Below are positions 54,398 through 64,000 of a stretch of 64,000 nt of DNA, piece by piece. This DNA comes from CAVSIP01 sp963728075 (lineage in GTDB: Bacteria > Actinomycetota > Actinomycetes > JAFAQI01 > DASSKL01), in contig CAVSIP010000004.1 in assembly GCA_963728075.1 (NCBI GenBank), positions 124,001-188,000 of the forward strand, read 5' to 3'. A program made the translations under genes and the position numbers. The number at the start of each line of letters is the position of its first letter. Position 1 is the first letter of the stretch. The notes below the pieces were generated by a model. That model searched no databases. It was not told where the DNA came from and worked only from the letters and a program-made list of their open reading frames with translations.

Positions 54398-55314
54398 CGG
54401 CGAGCCGCCCCGCTGCCTCGTCGGTGGCCGTCCTCACCGCCCGGGGCCGCCGTGCCCGCCTGCTGCTGAGCTCGCTGCGGCCGCGGCAGTGGCCGAAGAA
54501 CGCGCTGGTGCTGGCGCCGGTGCTCGCGTCGTCCCGCTGGGACCGGCCGGGCGTCGTCGTGGGCGGCCTCGTCGCCGTGGTCGCGTTCACGCTGGTTGCC
54601 GGCGCCGTCTACCTGACCAACGACCTGCGTGACCTGCGTCGCGATCGCAGCCACCCGACCAAGCGGCATCGCCCGCTGGCCTCCGGCCGGCTGCCGGTGC
54701 GGTGGGCCGAACGGTCGGCGGTCCTCGCCGCCGCCGCGTCCGTGTCGCTGGCGCTGGGCGCCGACCGGGAGATGCTTGCGGTGGTGCTCGTCGGCTACCT
54801 GGCCGTGAACCTCGCCTACTCGCTGGGGCTCAAGGCCGTCCCCGGCCTGGAGCTGATCGTCGTCGCCGGCGGCTTCGTCTGGCGGCCGCTGGCCGGCGGT
54901 GTCGCGACCGGCATCCCGGTGTCCGGCTGGTTCCTCGAGGTCTGCTCGCTGGCCGCGCTCACCGTTGCTGTGGGCAAGCGGCTGGCCGAGCTGGAGCAGC
55001 TCGGCGGGGAGGCGACCGAGCATCGCAGCAGCCTGCGCTACTACCGGCCCGCGGTGCTGCGTGGCGTACGGCGGATCTGCTCGGTGGCCACCGTCGGCTG
55101 CTACGTCGGGTGGGCGGTGACCCGCTGGCACGGCACCGGCATGATGGTCGCCGTGGCCTCCACCGTGCCGCTCGCGCTGGCGCTGGGGCGCTACGCCCGG
55201 TGCAACGACCGCGGGCAGGGCGGGGCACCGGAGGAGCTCATGCTCTCCGACCGCGCCATGCAGGTGACCGGACTGGTGTGGCTGGCGATGTTCGCCGCCG
55301 TCGGGCATGTCTAG
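54394..55314 (+). CDS. ubiA: Decaprenyl-phosphate phosphoribosyltransferase (UbiA family)
   Basis: This 306-aa integral membrane enzyme transfers 5-phosphoribose from PRPP to decaprenyl phosphate. The motif NDLRDLRRDRSHPTKRHRP (residues about 70-88) is that of Rv3806c, and eight or nine helices follow. The first step of decaprenylphosphoryl-arabinose synthesis is implied by dprE1 and dprE2 directly downstream. The TTG start overlaps the previous stop codon; a GTG 30 nt further in is an alternative. Its end overlaps dprE1 by 8 nt. Confidence 0.93.
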   Translation: MTASRPAASSVAVLTARGRRARLLLSSLRPRQWPKNALVLAPVLASSRWDRPGVVVGGLVAVVAFTLVAGAVYLTNDLRDLRRDRSHPTKRHRPLASGRLPVRWAERSAVLAAAASVSLALGADREMLAVVLVGYLAVNLAYSLGLKAVPGLELIVVAGGFVWRPLAGGVATGIPVSGWFLEVCSLAALTVAVGKRLAELEQLGGEATEHRSSLRYYRPAVLRGVRRICSVATVGCYVGWAVTRWHGTGMMVAVASTVPLALALGRYARCNDRGQGGAPEELMLSDRAMQVTGLVWLAMFAAVGHV

Positions 55315-56656
55315 CCCGGGGGAGGGCGTGCCGCGCTCCTTCGGCGGGTGGGGCCGGGCGACCCGGTCGACCGCGTCCGCGGTGTCCGCCGCGGACGAGG
55401 CGCGCGTGGCCGAGCTGGTTGCCGGCGCACCGGCCCGCGGCGTCCTGGCCCGCGGCCTCGGCCGCAGCTACGGTGATGCGGCCCAGAACGCCGGCGGGTG
55501 GGTGCTCGCGCCGTTCCTCCCGCACCGGCCGCCGGAGATCGACCCGGTGCGGCGGACCGCGACCGTCAGCGCCGGCACGCCGCTGCACCGGCTGCTGGCG
55601 GCGACGCTGCCGCACGGGCTGGTCCCGCCGGTGCTGCCGGGCACGGCGTACGTCACCGCCGGGGGGGCGGTCGCCGCGGACGTGCACGGCAAGAACCACC
55701 ACGTCCACGGCAGCATCGGCCGCTGGCTGGAGTCGGTGCGGCTCGTGGACGGCTGTGGCCGCGTGCGCACGCTGTCACCGGCGCAGGATCCGGAAGCGTT
55801 CTGGGCGACCGTCGGGGGCATGGGGCTCACCGGCGTGCTCACCGAGGTGAGCATGCGCCTGGTGCCGGTGTCGACCACCCGCGTACGGGTCCGTACGCGC
55901 CGCCTCGCGGACCTCGACGCGCTGCTGGCCTGCCTGCGGGAGGACCCCCCGGCCACCTACCAGGTGGCGTGGGTGGACTGCCTCGCGGGCGGGCGTGCCG
56001 TCCTCGACGACGGCGAGCCGGCCGCCGTCGACGAGCTGCCCGCCCGATCCCGGTCGCGGCCGCTGGCGTACCGGCCCCGGACGCTGCTGGCCGCGCCGCC
56101 GGTGCCGTCCGGACCGCTGCGCCCGGCGACGGTCCGCGCGTTCAACGAGGCGTGGTGGCGGGCGGCCCCGGCGGACCGGGTCCGGCTGGTCGGGCTGAGC
56201 CGCTTCTTCCACCCGCTCGACGGGGTGGCCGGGTGGAACCGCCTGTACGGGCCGCGTGGCTTCCTGCAGTACCAGCTGGCCGTCCCCGACGGTGCCGAGC
56301 GGGTGCTACGCCGGTTCGTCGAGGACCTGCCGGCTGCGGGGCTGGCGCCGTTCCTGGTGGTGCTCAAACGGTTCGGGTCTGCTGCACCGGGCCCCCTGTC
56401 GTTCCCCGCGCCCGGGTGGACGCTCGCGGCCGACCTGCCGCTGGGCAGCCCCGCCCTGCCCGGCGCGTTGGACCGGCTGGACGCCGAGGTGGCGGCCGCC
56501 GGCGGGCGGGTGTACCTCGCCAAGGACGCCCGGCTGCGCCCGGACGTGCTGGCTGCGATGTACCCACGGCTGGGCCGGTGGCGGGAGACCCGGGCCCGGC
56601 TGGACCCGGCCGACCGGTTCCGCTCCGACCTGGCCCGCCGGCTCGGGGTGGGCTGA
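55307..56656 (+). CDS. dprE1: Decaprenylphosphoryl-beta-D-ribose 2'-oxidase
   Basis: This 449-aa flavoenzyme oxidises decaprenylphosphoryl ribose to the 2-keto form. The FAD domain has ARGLGRSYGDAAQNAGG and GTAYVTAGGAVAADVHGKNHH, and the substrate domain has GFLQYQLAVPDG and VYLAKDARLRPDVLAAMYP. At the position of the benzothiazinone-reactive cysteine of M. tuberculosis (Cys387, in GWNICVDF) the protein has Ala374 (GWTLAADL). The catalytic role of this residue is not essential, so activity is expected. It overlaps ubiA by 8 nt and dprE2 by 1 nt. Confidence 0.95.
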   Translation: MSSPGEGVPRSFGGWGRATRSTASAVSAADEARVAELVAGAPARGVLARGLGRSYGDAAQNAGGWVLAPFLPHRPPEIDPVRRTATVSAGTPLHRLLAATLPHGLVPPVLPGTAYVTAGGAVAADVHGKNHHVHGSIGRWLESVRLVDGCGRVRTLSPAQDPEAFWATVGGMGLTGVLTEVSMRLVPVSTTRVRVRTRRLADLDALLACLREDPPATYQVAWVDCLAGGRAVLDDGEPAAVDELPARSRSRPLAYRPRTLLAAPPVPSGPLRPATVRAFNEAWWRAAPADRVRLVGLSRFFHPLDGVAGWNRLYGPRGFLQYQLAVPDGAERVLRRFVEDLPAAGLAPFLVVLKRFGSAAPGPLSFPAPGWTLAADLPLGSPALPGALDRLDAEVAAAGGRVYLAKDARLRPDVLAAMYPRLGRWRETRARLDPADRFRSDLARRLGVG

Positions 56657-57405
56657 TGCGCGACGGCACCGGCCGGCCGCAGCGGGTCGTGCTGCTCGGC
56701 GGCACCAGCGAGATCGGGCGAGCGGTCCTGGACGCGCTCGACCTGGCCCCGGGGGCCACGGTGGTCCTGGCCGGGCGCGACCGGGTCGCGCTGGACACGG
56801 CAGGCGGGTCGCTGCCACCGGGCGTACGGGTCGAGACCGCCGCCTTCGAGGCGCGGGACACCGCCGGCCACGCCGAGCTGCTCGGCGGCCTGTTCGCCGC
56901 GGATGTGGACCTGCTCGTCGCCGCGTTCGGTGTCCTCGGGGACCAGCGGCGCGCCGAGGAGGACCCGGAGCACGCGCTCGACACGCTGCGGGTCAACCTG
57001 CTCGGCCAGGTCTCCGTGCTGCTGCACGCCGCCCGGCTCATGCGCGCCCAGGGCCATGGAACGATCGTCGTGCTCTCCTCCGTCGCGGGGGTGCGGGGCC
57101 GGCGGGCCAACTTCGTCTACGGCGCGGGCAAGGCCGGGCTCGACGCGTTCGCCAGTGGGCTCGCCGACGCGCTGCACGGCACCGGGGTGCGCCTGCTGCT
57201 GGTCCGTCCGGGGTTCGTCGTCGGCCGGATGACCGCCGGGATGCGCCCCGCCCCCCTGGCGAGCACCCCCGCGCAGGTCGGCAGGGCCGTGGCCGCGGCT
57301 CTGCGGCAGGGCCGGGGCGAGGTGTACGTCCCCGGCGCGCTGCGGCTGGCGGCGCCGGCGATCCGGGCGGTGCCCCGACCGCTGTGGCGCCGGCTGCGCC
57401 GCTGA
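56656..57405 (+). CDS. dprE2: Decaprenylphosphoryl-2-keto-beta-D-erythro-pentose reductase
   Basis: This 249-aa SDR reduces the DprE1 product to decaprenylphosphoryl-arabinose. The cofactor motif VVLLGGTSEIGRAVL, AAFGVLGDQ, VVLSSVAGVRG and the catalytic YGAGKAGLD are present, with VRPGFVVGRMTAGM at the substrate loop. The start overlaps the dprE1 stop by one base. It ends the operon, which supplies the sole known arabinose donor for arabinan polymers. No arabinosyltransferase gene lies in the window. Confidence 0.93.
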   Translation: MRDGTGRPQRVVLLGGTSEIGRAVLDALDLAPGATVVLAGRDRVALDTAGGSLPPGVRVETAAFEARDTAGHAELLGGLFAADVDLLVAAFGVLGDQRRAEEDPEHALDTLRVNLLGQVSVLLHAARLMRAQGHGTIVVLSSVAGVRGRRANFVYGAGKAGLDAFASGLADALHGTGVRLLLVRPGFVVGRMTAGMRPAPLASTPAQVGRAVAAALRQGRGEVYVPGALRLAAPAIRAVPRPLWRRLRR

Positions 57406-57408
57406 CCG

Positions 57409-57984
57409 TCAGCGGGTCGTACGGCCCTCCACCGCGTCGCGCACCTTGTCCATGAGGCCGCCCGCCTTCGCGGTCAGCGTGGTCACCGGCGTGGCCGCGT
57501 GCGGGTGGGTGGGTGCGGAGGGCATCGCCTCGGCGAGGGCGATCCCGATCTCGCGCAGCCGGTCGGCGTCCACGGCGTCGCGGATGGCCGGGAAGACCTG
57601 CTCCTCCTCGTACTGCACGTGCTCGCGGACCCGGGCGATGAGCTTGCGCAGCGTGGGGTCGAACTCCACCGACCCCGGGCTCATGTCCTCGAGCAGGTGC
57701 AGCAGCTCCTTGTGGTCCTGCTGCTCGTCGTACGCCCGCTCCGCCAGCGGGTCGCCGCCGTCCACGTACTCCCGGACCGCCGGGTAGAAGTGCAGCTCCT
57801 CCACCGCAGCGTGCTGCGAGAGCTTCGTGATGACGGTGTTCTTCACAACGTTGCGCTCGTCGCGCAGGTCGACGTCGTGGTGCTCCGTGGCGGTCACCTG
57901 CAGGCCCTCGAGCTCGGCGAACAGGCGGTCGACCTCCACGTGCTGCTCGTGGAGGAACTCCAGGGCGTCGGGCACGGTCGTCAT
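57409..57984 (-). CDS. Hemerythrin HHE-domain protein
   Basis: This 191-aa protein has the HHE pattern with iron-binding histidines in FLHEQHVEVDRLF, KLSQHAAVEELHFYP, QQDHKELLHLL and VREHVQYEEEQVFP. It forms a four-helix di-iron site and is likely to sense or store oxygen, nitric oxide or iron. The C-terminus has a short tail with a predicted helix (KAGGLMDKVRDAVEG). It is 3 nt from the convergent dprE2 stop and close to the Rieske gene. Confidence 0.9.
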   Translation of the reverse strand: MTTVPDALEFLHEQHVEVDRLFAELEGLQVTATEHHDVDLRDERNVVKNTVITKLSQHAAVEELHFYPAVREYVDGGDPLAERAYDEQQDHKELLHLLEDMSPGSVEFDPTLRKLIARVREHVQYEEEQVFPAIRDAVDADRLREIGIALAEAMPSAPTHPHAATPVTTLTAKAGGLMDKVRDAVEGRTTR

Positions 57985-58019
57985 GCGGAGTACGTACCCG
58001 GGCGCCCTGGCGGGGAACG

Positions 58020-58451
58020 TCACACCAGGAACACCTGGCCGTCGGTGACCCGGATGTCGTACTGCGCGAGCGGTCGCGGCGCCGGCCCGCCGGTGTTGTG
58101 GCCCTGCAGGTCGTAGGTCGAGCCGTGGCACGGGCAGTCGAGCTCGCCCTGCTTCGGCTGCACGGTGCAGCCCTGGTGGGTGCAGATCGCGCTGACGGCC
58201 AGGATCGTGGACTCGTCCGGCCGCGTCACCATGATCGACTCCGCGTTCGGTCCCGCCCGCAGCACGCCGCTGCCCACCGGGACGTCCGCGACCGCGACGA
58301 GCGGGAACGGCGAGCTGCTTCCCGACGCTCCGGCGGCGGGGGCGGCGGGGGCGGCGGGCGGCGTGCTCTGCTTTCCGCAGCCGGTCACCACCACGGTGCC
58401 GGTGGCAGCGATCCCCAGCAGGACGCCGCGACGTCCGATCAGCTCTGACAT
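58020..58451 (-). CDS. Tat-exported Rieske [2Fe-2S] lipoprotein
   Basis: This 143-aa protein starts with a Tat-like signal (GRRGVLLGIAATG) that ends in a lipobox TGC. After an Ala/Pro/Gly linker comes a Rieske domain with both cluster motifs, CTHQGC and CPCHGS. There is no membrane helix for a bc1 complex. It is probably a small extracytoplasmic electron carrier; its partner is unknown. Divergent from typA. Confidence 0.9.
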   Translation of the reverse strand: MSELIGRRGVLLGIAATGTVVVTGCGKQSTPPAAPAAPAAGASGSSSPFPLVAVADVPVGSGVLRAGPNAESIMVTRPDESTILAVSAICTHQGCTVQPKQGELDCPCHGSTYDLQGHNTGGPAPRPLAQYDIRVTDGQVFLV

Positions 58452-58460
58452 GGCACCTCC

Positions 58461-58523
58461 AGGTCGGCCGGTCTCCCGTGTTCACGGCGCCCCGCCGCGG
58501 GCGGTTCACCGGCCGGCCGACCT
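58461..58523. repeat. Inverted repeat between the Rieske and typA genes
   Basis: aggtcggccggt (58461-58472) pairs with accggccggccgacct (58508-58523), which has one extra GGCC. The right arm abuts the typA -10 element TACCAT (58523-58528), so it could hold a regulator or form a stem in the divergent transcripts. Confidence 0.5.
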
Positions 58524-58533
58524 ACCATGGGGG

Positions 58534-60375
<1,842 letters not shown>

Positions 60376-60382
60376 GGGCGCG

Positions 60383-61153
60383 TCAGCGGCGCACGGTGAG
60401 CGCCTGGCCGCCGAGCTGGCGCCAGGCGGCCTCGAACGCGGCCCGCGGCACCGCCTGGGCGGCGGCCCCGGTGAGCGGGTTGTTGACGTAGACGTGCCCG
60501 GCGTCATAGCCGACCACGAGCACCGCGTGCTCGTACTGCGTGGCGCGGACCGTCCCGTCCGGGCTCTGCCAGGTGACCCAGTCGTGGACCGGAGCGAACG
60601 TGGAGGTGTCCCAGACGACGACCGGGATGCCCGCGGCGACCTGGCGCAGCACCGCGGTGAACGGCTGACCGGTCAGGTCACGGGCCCGGCCGGGCAGCAC
60701 GCGGTCGAGCAGCGTGGCGAGCGGCCGGTGGTAGATGCCGTAGCCGAACCCGTCCACGTCCCCGACGAAGCCCCGTTCCGGGTCGCCCCAGCGGGTCACC
60801 CGGTGGAAGTCGTTGTCGCCGTCGCCGCTGGGGGCGAACGCGGGCCGGCTGGGGTCGGTGGGCTGCTCGGCGGCGAGCGTCTCCTTGGCGACCGGGTGGC
60901 CGACCGCCGTGAGCAGCATCGACAGGCTCGTGACCTCGCACCCGTTCGGCAGCGCGGGCAGCTGGTTCTGGGCCGGCACGTGCAGCAGGGCGCGTACCGG
61001 CAGTGCGATGCCGGCGCTCGCGCGGGGTGCGGGGCTGCCCGGGGGTACGGGCGCGCTCGTGCCGGTCGCGCCTGCCCCCCGGCCGCTGTGCGCGCAGCCC
61101 GCGAGCAGCGCGGCGACGGCGACCAGCGGGGCGAGGCGAGGCAGAAACCGCAT
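60383..61153 (-). CDS. C39-like peptidase lipoprotein
   Basis: This 256-aa protein has a lipobox (LLAGC) after a short signal, a Gly/Ser/Pro linker and a papain-like C39 domain with catalytic Cys in PNGCEVTSLSML and His in YEHAVLVVGYD, followed by VYVNNPLTG. It resembles the COG4990 group of extracytoplasmic peptidases. The substrate is unknown. It follows asnB by 30 nt and is probably in the same operon. Confidence 0.88.
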   Translation of the reverse strand: MRFLPRLAPLVAVAALLAGCAHSGRGAGATGTSAPVPPGSPAPRASAGIALPVRALLHVPAQNQLPALPNGCEVTSLSMLLTAVGHPVAKETLAAEQPTDPSRPAFAPSGDGDNDFHRVTRWGDPERGFVGDVDGFGYGIYHRPLATLLDRVLPGRARDLTGQPFTAVLRQVAAGIPVVVWDTSTFAPVHDWVTWQSPDGTVRATQYEHAVLVVGYDAGHVYVNNPLTGAAAQAVPRAAFEAAWRQLGGQALTVRR

Positions 61154-61183
61154 CAGACGGTCAAACCGGTGCGCACCGGGGCG

Positions 61184-63046
61184 CTATTCCGGGGGGCGGG
61201 GCGGCCCGTCGGCCGGCTGCTGCGCCTCCCAGAGCAGGTAGACGAGCACGGCCCAGCGCCGCCGGTAGCTGCCGGGGCTGCGCCGGTCCGCCAGGACGCG
61301 CTCGACCGCGGGGCCGTGCAGGAGGGACCCCGAGGTCGCGCCCGCCAGCTCGCGGGCCAGGGTGTCGAGCGGGCCGTCCAGCCAGCGCCGGAACGGCACC
61401 GGGAAGCCCATCTTGGGCCGCTGGGCGGCGTCCGGGCTCAGTGCCTGCCCGGCGGCGGCGCGCAGCGCGACCTTCGTGCTCCGGCCGTGCACCCGCTGGT
61501 CGGCGGGCACCCGGGCGGCGGCCGCGAGCACGCCAGGGTCGAGGAACGGCACCCGCACCTCCAGGCTGTGCGCCATCGACATCCGGTCCGCCTTGGTGAG
61601 GATGCTGGCCGGCAGCCAGGTCCGGCACGACACCGTCTGCATGCCCACGACGTCGGTCCTGCCCGCGTCGGCCCAGTGCGGGGCGCACAGCAGGTGGGAC
61701 GGCTCCGGGAACGGGCCGCCGTCGAACCCGTCGGCGAGCAGCGCGCGCTTGTCCGGCTCGGGGAACACCGGCGCGTTGCCGAGGAAGCGCTGTGGCAGCG
61801 GCGTGGCCGCGCGGTGCATCAGGCCGCGGCCCTTCGTGCCCGCGGGGAGCCGGTCGGCGAGCCGGCCCAGCGCGCCGGTGACCGGGTCGGGCAGCGCGGA
61901 CACGGCGCGCAGCAGGGGAGAGGTGCGGTAGATCGGGTAGCCGGCGAACAGCTCGTCCGCGCCCTCCCCGGACAGCACGGCCTTGACGTGCCCGGCGGCG
62001 AGCCGGGCCAGGAACCACAGCGCGGGTGCGCTCGGGTCGGCGAGCGGTTCGCCCTGGGCGGCGACCACCTCGGGCAGCGCGTCCCGCCAGGCCCGGGCGG
62101 TGATGATCTCCTCGTGGTGCTCGGTGCCGAGGCGGCGGGCGGTCTCGGCGGCGGCCGAGGTCTCCTGCCGGCCCTCGGCCGCGCCGGCGAACCCGACGCT
62201 GAACGTGCGCAGCGGTGTGTGCCGGGCCGCGAGCGTGGCCAGGTAGGTGGAGTCCACACCGCTGGACAGGTACGCGCCGACCGGCACGTCGGCTGCCAGG
62301 TGGGCGCGGACGGACTCCGACACCGCCTGCGCGACCTCGTCGCGGGTCCGGGACAGCGGCTGGTCGACGGGGGAGAACCGGGGGCTGGCGTAGGTGCGCG
62401 CGTCCACGTGCCCGCCGCGGACGCGCAGCCGCTGCCCCGGCGCCACCCGCTGGATGCCGGCCCACATGGTCAGCGGGTCCGGTACGTAGCCGTAGCTCAG
62501 GTAGTGCCACACCGAGCGTGGGTCGACCGGCCAGGACGCCGCCGGGTCGGCGGCGGTCAGGGCGGCGACCTCCGAGCCGAACAGCAGCCCGCGCGGGGTA
62601 CGCGCCCAGTACAGCGGCTTGATGCCGAACGGGTCCCGGGCGAGCAGCAGCTCGTCGCGGTCCCGGTCGAACACGGCCAGCGCGAACATGCCGCGCAGCT
62701 GCGTCAGGAACTCCGCCCCGTACTCCTCGTACAGGTGCGGGACGAGCTCGCTGTCCCCGTGCCCGGCGATCCGGTGGCCGCGGCCGCGCAGGTCGCGGCG
62801 CAGGTCGGCGTGGTTGTAGATCTCCCCGTTGAACACCGCCCAGTACCGGCCGGACTCGTCGCTGGCCGGCTGCCGGCCGTGCTCGGCGTCGAGCAGGGTG
62901 AGCCGCCGGTGGACCAGCCCGGCCGGGCCGAGCTGGACGGCGCCGCCGTCGTCCGGGCCGCGGTGGTAGAGCGCCTTCTCCACCGCCGCGCTGGACGGCG
63001 CCCAGTCCGACGCCGGGTGGGTGAGCCAGCCCGCGATCCCGCACAT
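61184..63046 (-). CDS. asnB: Asparagine synthase (glutamine-hydrolysing), AsnB type
   Basis: This 620-aa protein starts MCGIAGW, so Cys2 is the glutaminase nucleophile. The N-terminal glutaminase domain has ALYHRGPDDGG and NGEIYNH. The synthetase domain has the PP-loop SSGVDS and SGEGADELFAGYP, and the C-terminal half KADRMSMAHSLEVR. The family includes enzymes that amidate cell-wall peptides or sugars as well as true asparagine synthases, and the neighbouring wall genes keep both options open. The 11-bp-phased repeat at 63132 lies 86 nt upstream. Confidence 0.92.
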   Translation of the reverse strand: MCGIAGWLTHPASDWAPSSAAVEKALYHRGPDDGGAVQLGPAGLVHRRLTLLDAEHGRQPASDESGRYWAVFNGEIYNHADLRRDLRGRGHRIAGHGDSELVPHLYEEYGAEFLTQLRGMFALAVFDRDRDELLLARDPFGIKPLYWARTPRGLLFGSEVAALTAADPAASWPVDPRSVWHYLSYGYVPDPLTMWAGIQRVAPGQRLRVRGGHVDARTYASPRFSPVDQPLSRTRDEVAQAVSESVRAHLAADVPVGAYLSSGVDSTYLATLAARHTPLRTFSVGFAGAAEGRQETSAAAETARRLGTEHHEEIITARAWRDALPEVVAAQGEPLADPSAPALWFLARLAAGHVKAVLSGEGADELFAGYPIYRTSPLLRAVSALPDPVTGALGRLADRLPAGTKGRGLMHRAATPLPQRFLGNAPVFPEPDKRALLADGFDGGPFPEPSHLLCAPHWADAGRTDVVGMQTVSCRTWLPASILTKADRMSMAHSLEVRVPFLDPGVLAAAARVPADQRVHGRSTKVALRAAAGQALSPDAAQRPKMGFPVPFRRWLDGPLDTLARELAGATSGSLLHGPAVERVLADRRSPGSYRRRWAVLVYLLWEAQQPADGPPRPPE

Positions 63047-63131
63047 GAGCCAGGTTCCGTTCTCGACCGGGGGTCTCCTACCCGACGTGGGTCCCGTCCC
63101 CGGCCCGTTCGGCGCGCACCCGCCGTCGCGG

Positions 63132-63149
63132 CTCAGAGTCCCCTCTGAG
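63132..63149 (-). promoter_or_regulatory. CTCAGAG/CTCTGAG element upstream of asnB
   Basis: ctcagag (63132-63138) and ctctgag (63143-63149) form a perfect 7-bp inverted repeat with a 4-nt loop and, read directly, an 11-bp-phased repeat with one mismatch. It lies between the PBP gene and asnB, so it may be a terminator for the former, an operator for the latter, or both. Confidence 0.4.
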
Positions 63150-63163
63150 TCGCCGCGCCCCGG

Positions 63164-64000
63164 TCAGGGCAGCGGCCTCGGCGGGACGCCCTGCAGCCCG
63201 GCGGCCATCGTCGCCCCCCAGATCGGCGCCGGGATGGACGCCCCGTACACGTGGTGGTAGCGCCGGCCGTGCACGGTCACGTCGGTGAGGCTCCGTCCGT
63301 GGGCGCCGTCCGGGTAGCCGAACCACACGCACCCCGCGGACTGCGGCACGTACCCGCAGAACCACGCGGCCGTGAAGCTGCCCACCGTCCCGGTCTTGCC
63401 CGCCGCCGGCCGGCCGATCTGCGCGGCCGTACCGGTGCCGTGGGCGATGACCCCCTTGAGCACGTCGGAGACCGCGTGCGCCACCGCGGGCTTGACCGTC
63501 TGCCGGCAGCGCGACCCGGGCACGTGCAGGTGCCGTCCGGTCCGGTCCACCACCGCGGTGATCGCGACCGGTGAGCAGTACGTGCCGCCCGAGGCGAACG
63601 TCGCGTAGCCGTCGGCGAGGGTCAGCGGGCTGACGTCGAACACGCCGAGCGAGAACGACGGGTACTGCTCGATCGGGCTGCCGTCGCCCTGGTGCATCCC
63701 CGCAGCGCGAGCCATGTGGACGGGCCCGCACAGTCCGGTCTTCGTCTCCAGCTTGATGAAGAACGTGTTGATGGACCGCTCGGTCGCCTGCCGCAGCGTC
63801 CAGGTGCCGGCGTCCGACGCGACCGCGTTGTGCACGTCGTGGCCCCCGTAGTCGAGCACCGCCCCGTTGCAGGTGCGGAAGCCGGACGGGTTGTGCAGCA
63901 CCGGCGGCGCGTGCATGGTGAAGCTCGGCGACAGCCCCTGGTCGAGCGCGGCGGCGAGCGTGAACACCTTGAACGTCGAGCCCGAGTGGAAGCCGTGGCT
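63164..64000 (-). CDS. Penicillin-binding protein, transpeptidase domain (N-terminus outside window)
   Basis: This frame is open to the right edge and shows the C-terminal transpeptidase domain of a class A-like PBP. The active-site motif GSTFKVFTL (S-x-x-K) lies near the edge, the SIN motif is in ERSINTFFI, and KTG is in AAGKTGTVG. It crosslinks peptidoglycan at the outer face of the membrane. The visible part is 278 codons. Many aromatic and Cys residues (RTCNGAVLDYGG, SRCRQTV, WFCGY) occur in the domain. Confidence 0.9.
   Translation of the reverse strand, partial: SHGFHSGSTFKVFTLAAALDQGLSPSFTMHAPPVLHNPSGFRTCNGAVLDYGGHDVHNAVASDAGTWTLRQATERSINTFFIKLETKTGLCGPVHMARAAGMHQGDGSPIEQYPSFSLGVFDVSPLTLADGYATFASGGTYCSPVAITAVVDRTGRHLHVPGSRCRQTVKPAVAHAVSDVLKGVIAHGTGTAAQIGRPAAGKTGTVGSFTAAWFCGYVPQSAGCVWFGYPDGAHGRSLTDVTVHGRRYHHVYGASIPAPIWGATMAAGLQGVPPRPLP

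Overview
This window comes from a very GC-rich Gram-positive actinobacterium. GTG starts are common, neighbouring genes often overlap by 1-4 bases, and many genes have a TANNNT -10 element 5-8 nt before the start codon, which points to leaderless mRNAs. The core from about 7.8 to 42.2 kb keeps the gene content of the Mycobacterium tuberculosis Rv1086-Rv1112 region: a Z-prenyl diphosphate synthase, phoH2, fumC, glpX, a DUF4245 protein, xseB/xseA, a lipid-droplet-type protein, ispH, a DUF6542 protein and ychF. Other genes are interleaved. A decaprenylphosphoryl-arabinose cluster at 54-57 kb suggests an arabinan-containing cell envelope. No tRNA, rRNA, CRISPR array, prophage or insertion sequence was seen.

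Layout. 0-2 kb: 3' part of a surface protein with TolB-like repeats and SLH domains. 2-8 kb: a DUF255 thioredoxin-like protein, then a GTP-type and a divergent ATP-type PEP carboxykinase in tandem. 7.4-12 kb: hypothetical protein, prenyl synthase, PhoH2, a secreted endonuclease/phosphatase lipoprotein and a rhomboid protease. 12-17 kb: secreted lytic-transglycosylase-like protein, an amino-sugar cluster (SIS protein with an apparent frameshift, ROK kinase, NagA), a 19-bp tandem hairpin array and an L,D-transpeptidase. 17-23.6 kb (minus strand): class II fumarase, MMPL transporter, class I fumarase, GlpX. 23.6-26.6 kb (minus): ModC, ModB, ModA and a Mop-HTH regulator with an operator-like palindrome on its start codon. 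26.7-31.8 kb: TetR regulator, alkylation repair (Ogt, Ada-AlkA fusion), DUF4245, an AbiEi-like gene bracketed by two related palindromes, and a membrane protein. 31.8-43.3 kb: exonuclease VII genes split by a decayed GNAT gene, LDP, IspH, DUF6542, RmuC, SbcCD, YchF, a small protein and a trypsin-like protease. 43.4-45 kb: acyl-CoA ligase. 45-50.3 kb: divergent cluster around a B12-binding MerR-type regulator of the LitR/CarH photoreceptor kind (SDR and SRPBCC on one side, FAD oxidoreductase, DUF1365 and CFA synthase on the other). 50.3-53 kb: M28 peptidase, NUDIX hydrolase, beta-propeller protein. 53.2-57.4 kb: phosphodiester glycosidase, UbiA-type phosphoribosyltransferase, DprE1, DprE2. 57.4-64 kb: hemerythrin, Rieske lipoprotein, TypA/BipA, C39-like lipoprotein, AsnB and the 3' part of a penicillin-binding protein.

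Themes. Gluconeogenesis and C4 metabolism are concentrated here (two PEPCKs, two fumarases, GlpX). Envelope work is the second theme (polyprenyl synthesis, decaprenylphosphoryl-arabinose, SLT protein, L,D-transpeptidase, PBP, amino-sugar recycling). The best candidate for a little-described system is the putative light- and B12-controlled fatty-acid-modification module at 45-50 kb, whose direct-repeat operator overlaps a leaderless promoter. Several families of long intergenic palindromes and a set of 11-bp-phased repeats upstream of three envelope-related units are further unexplained signals.
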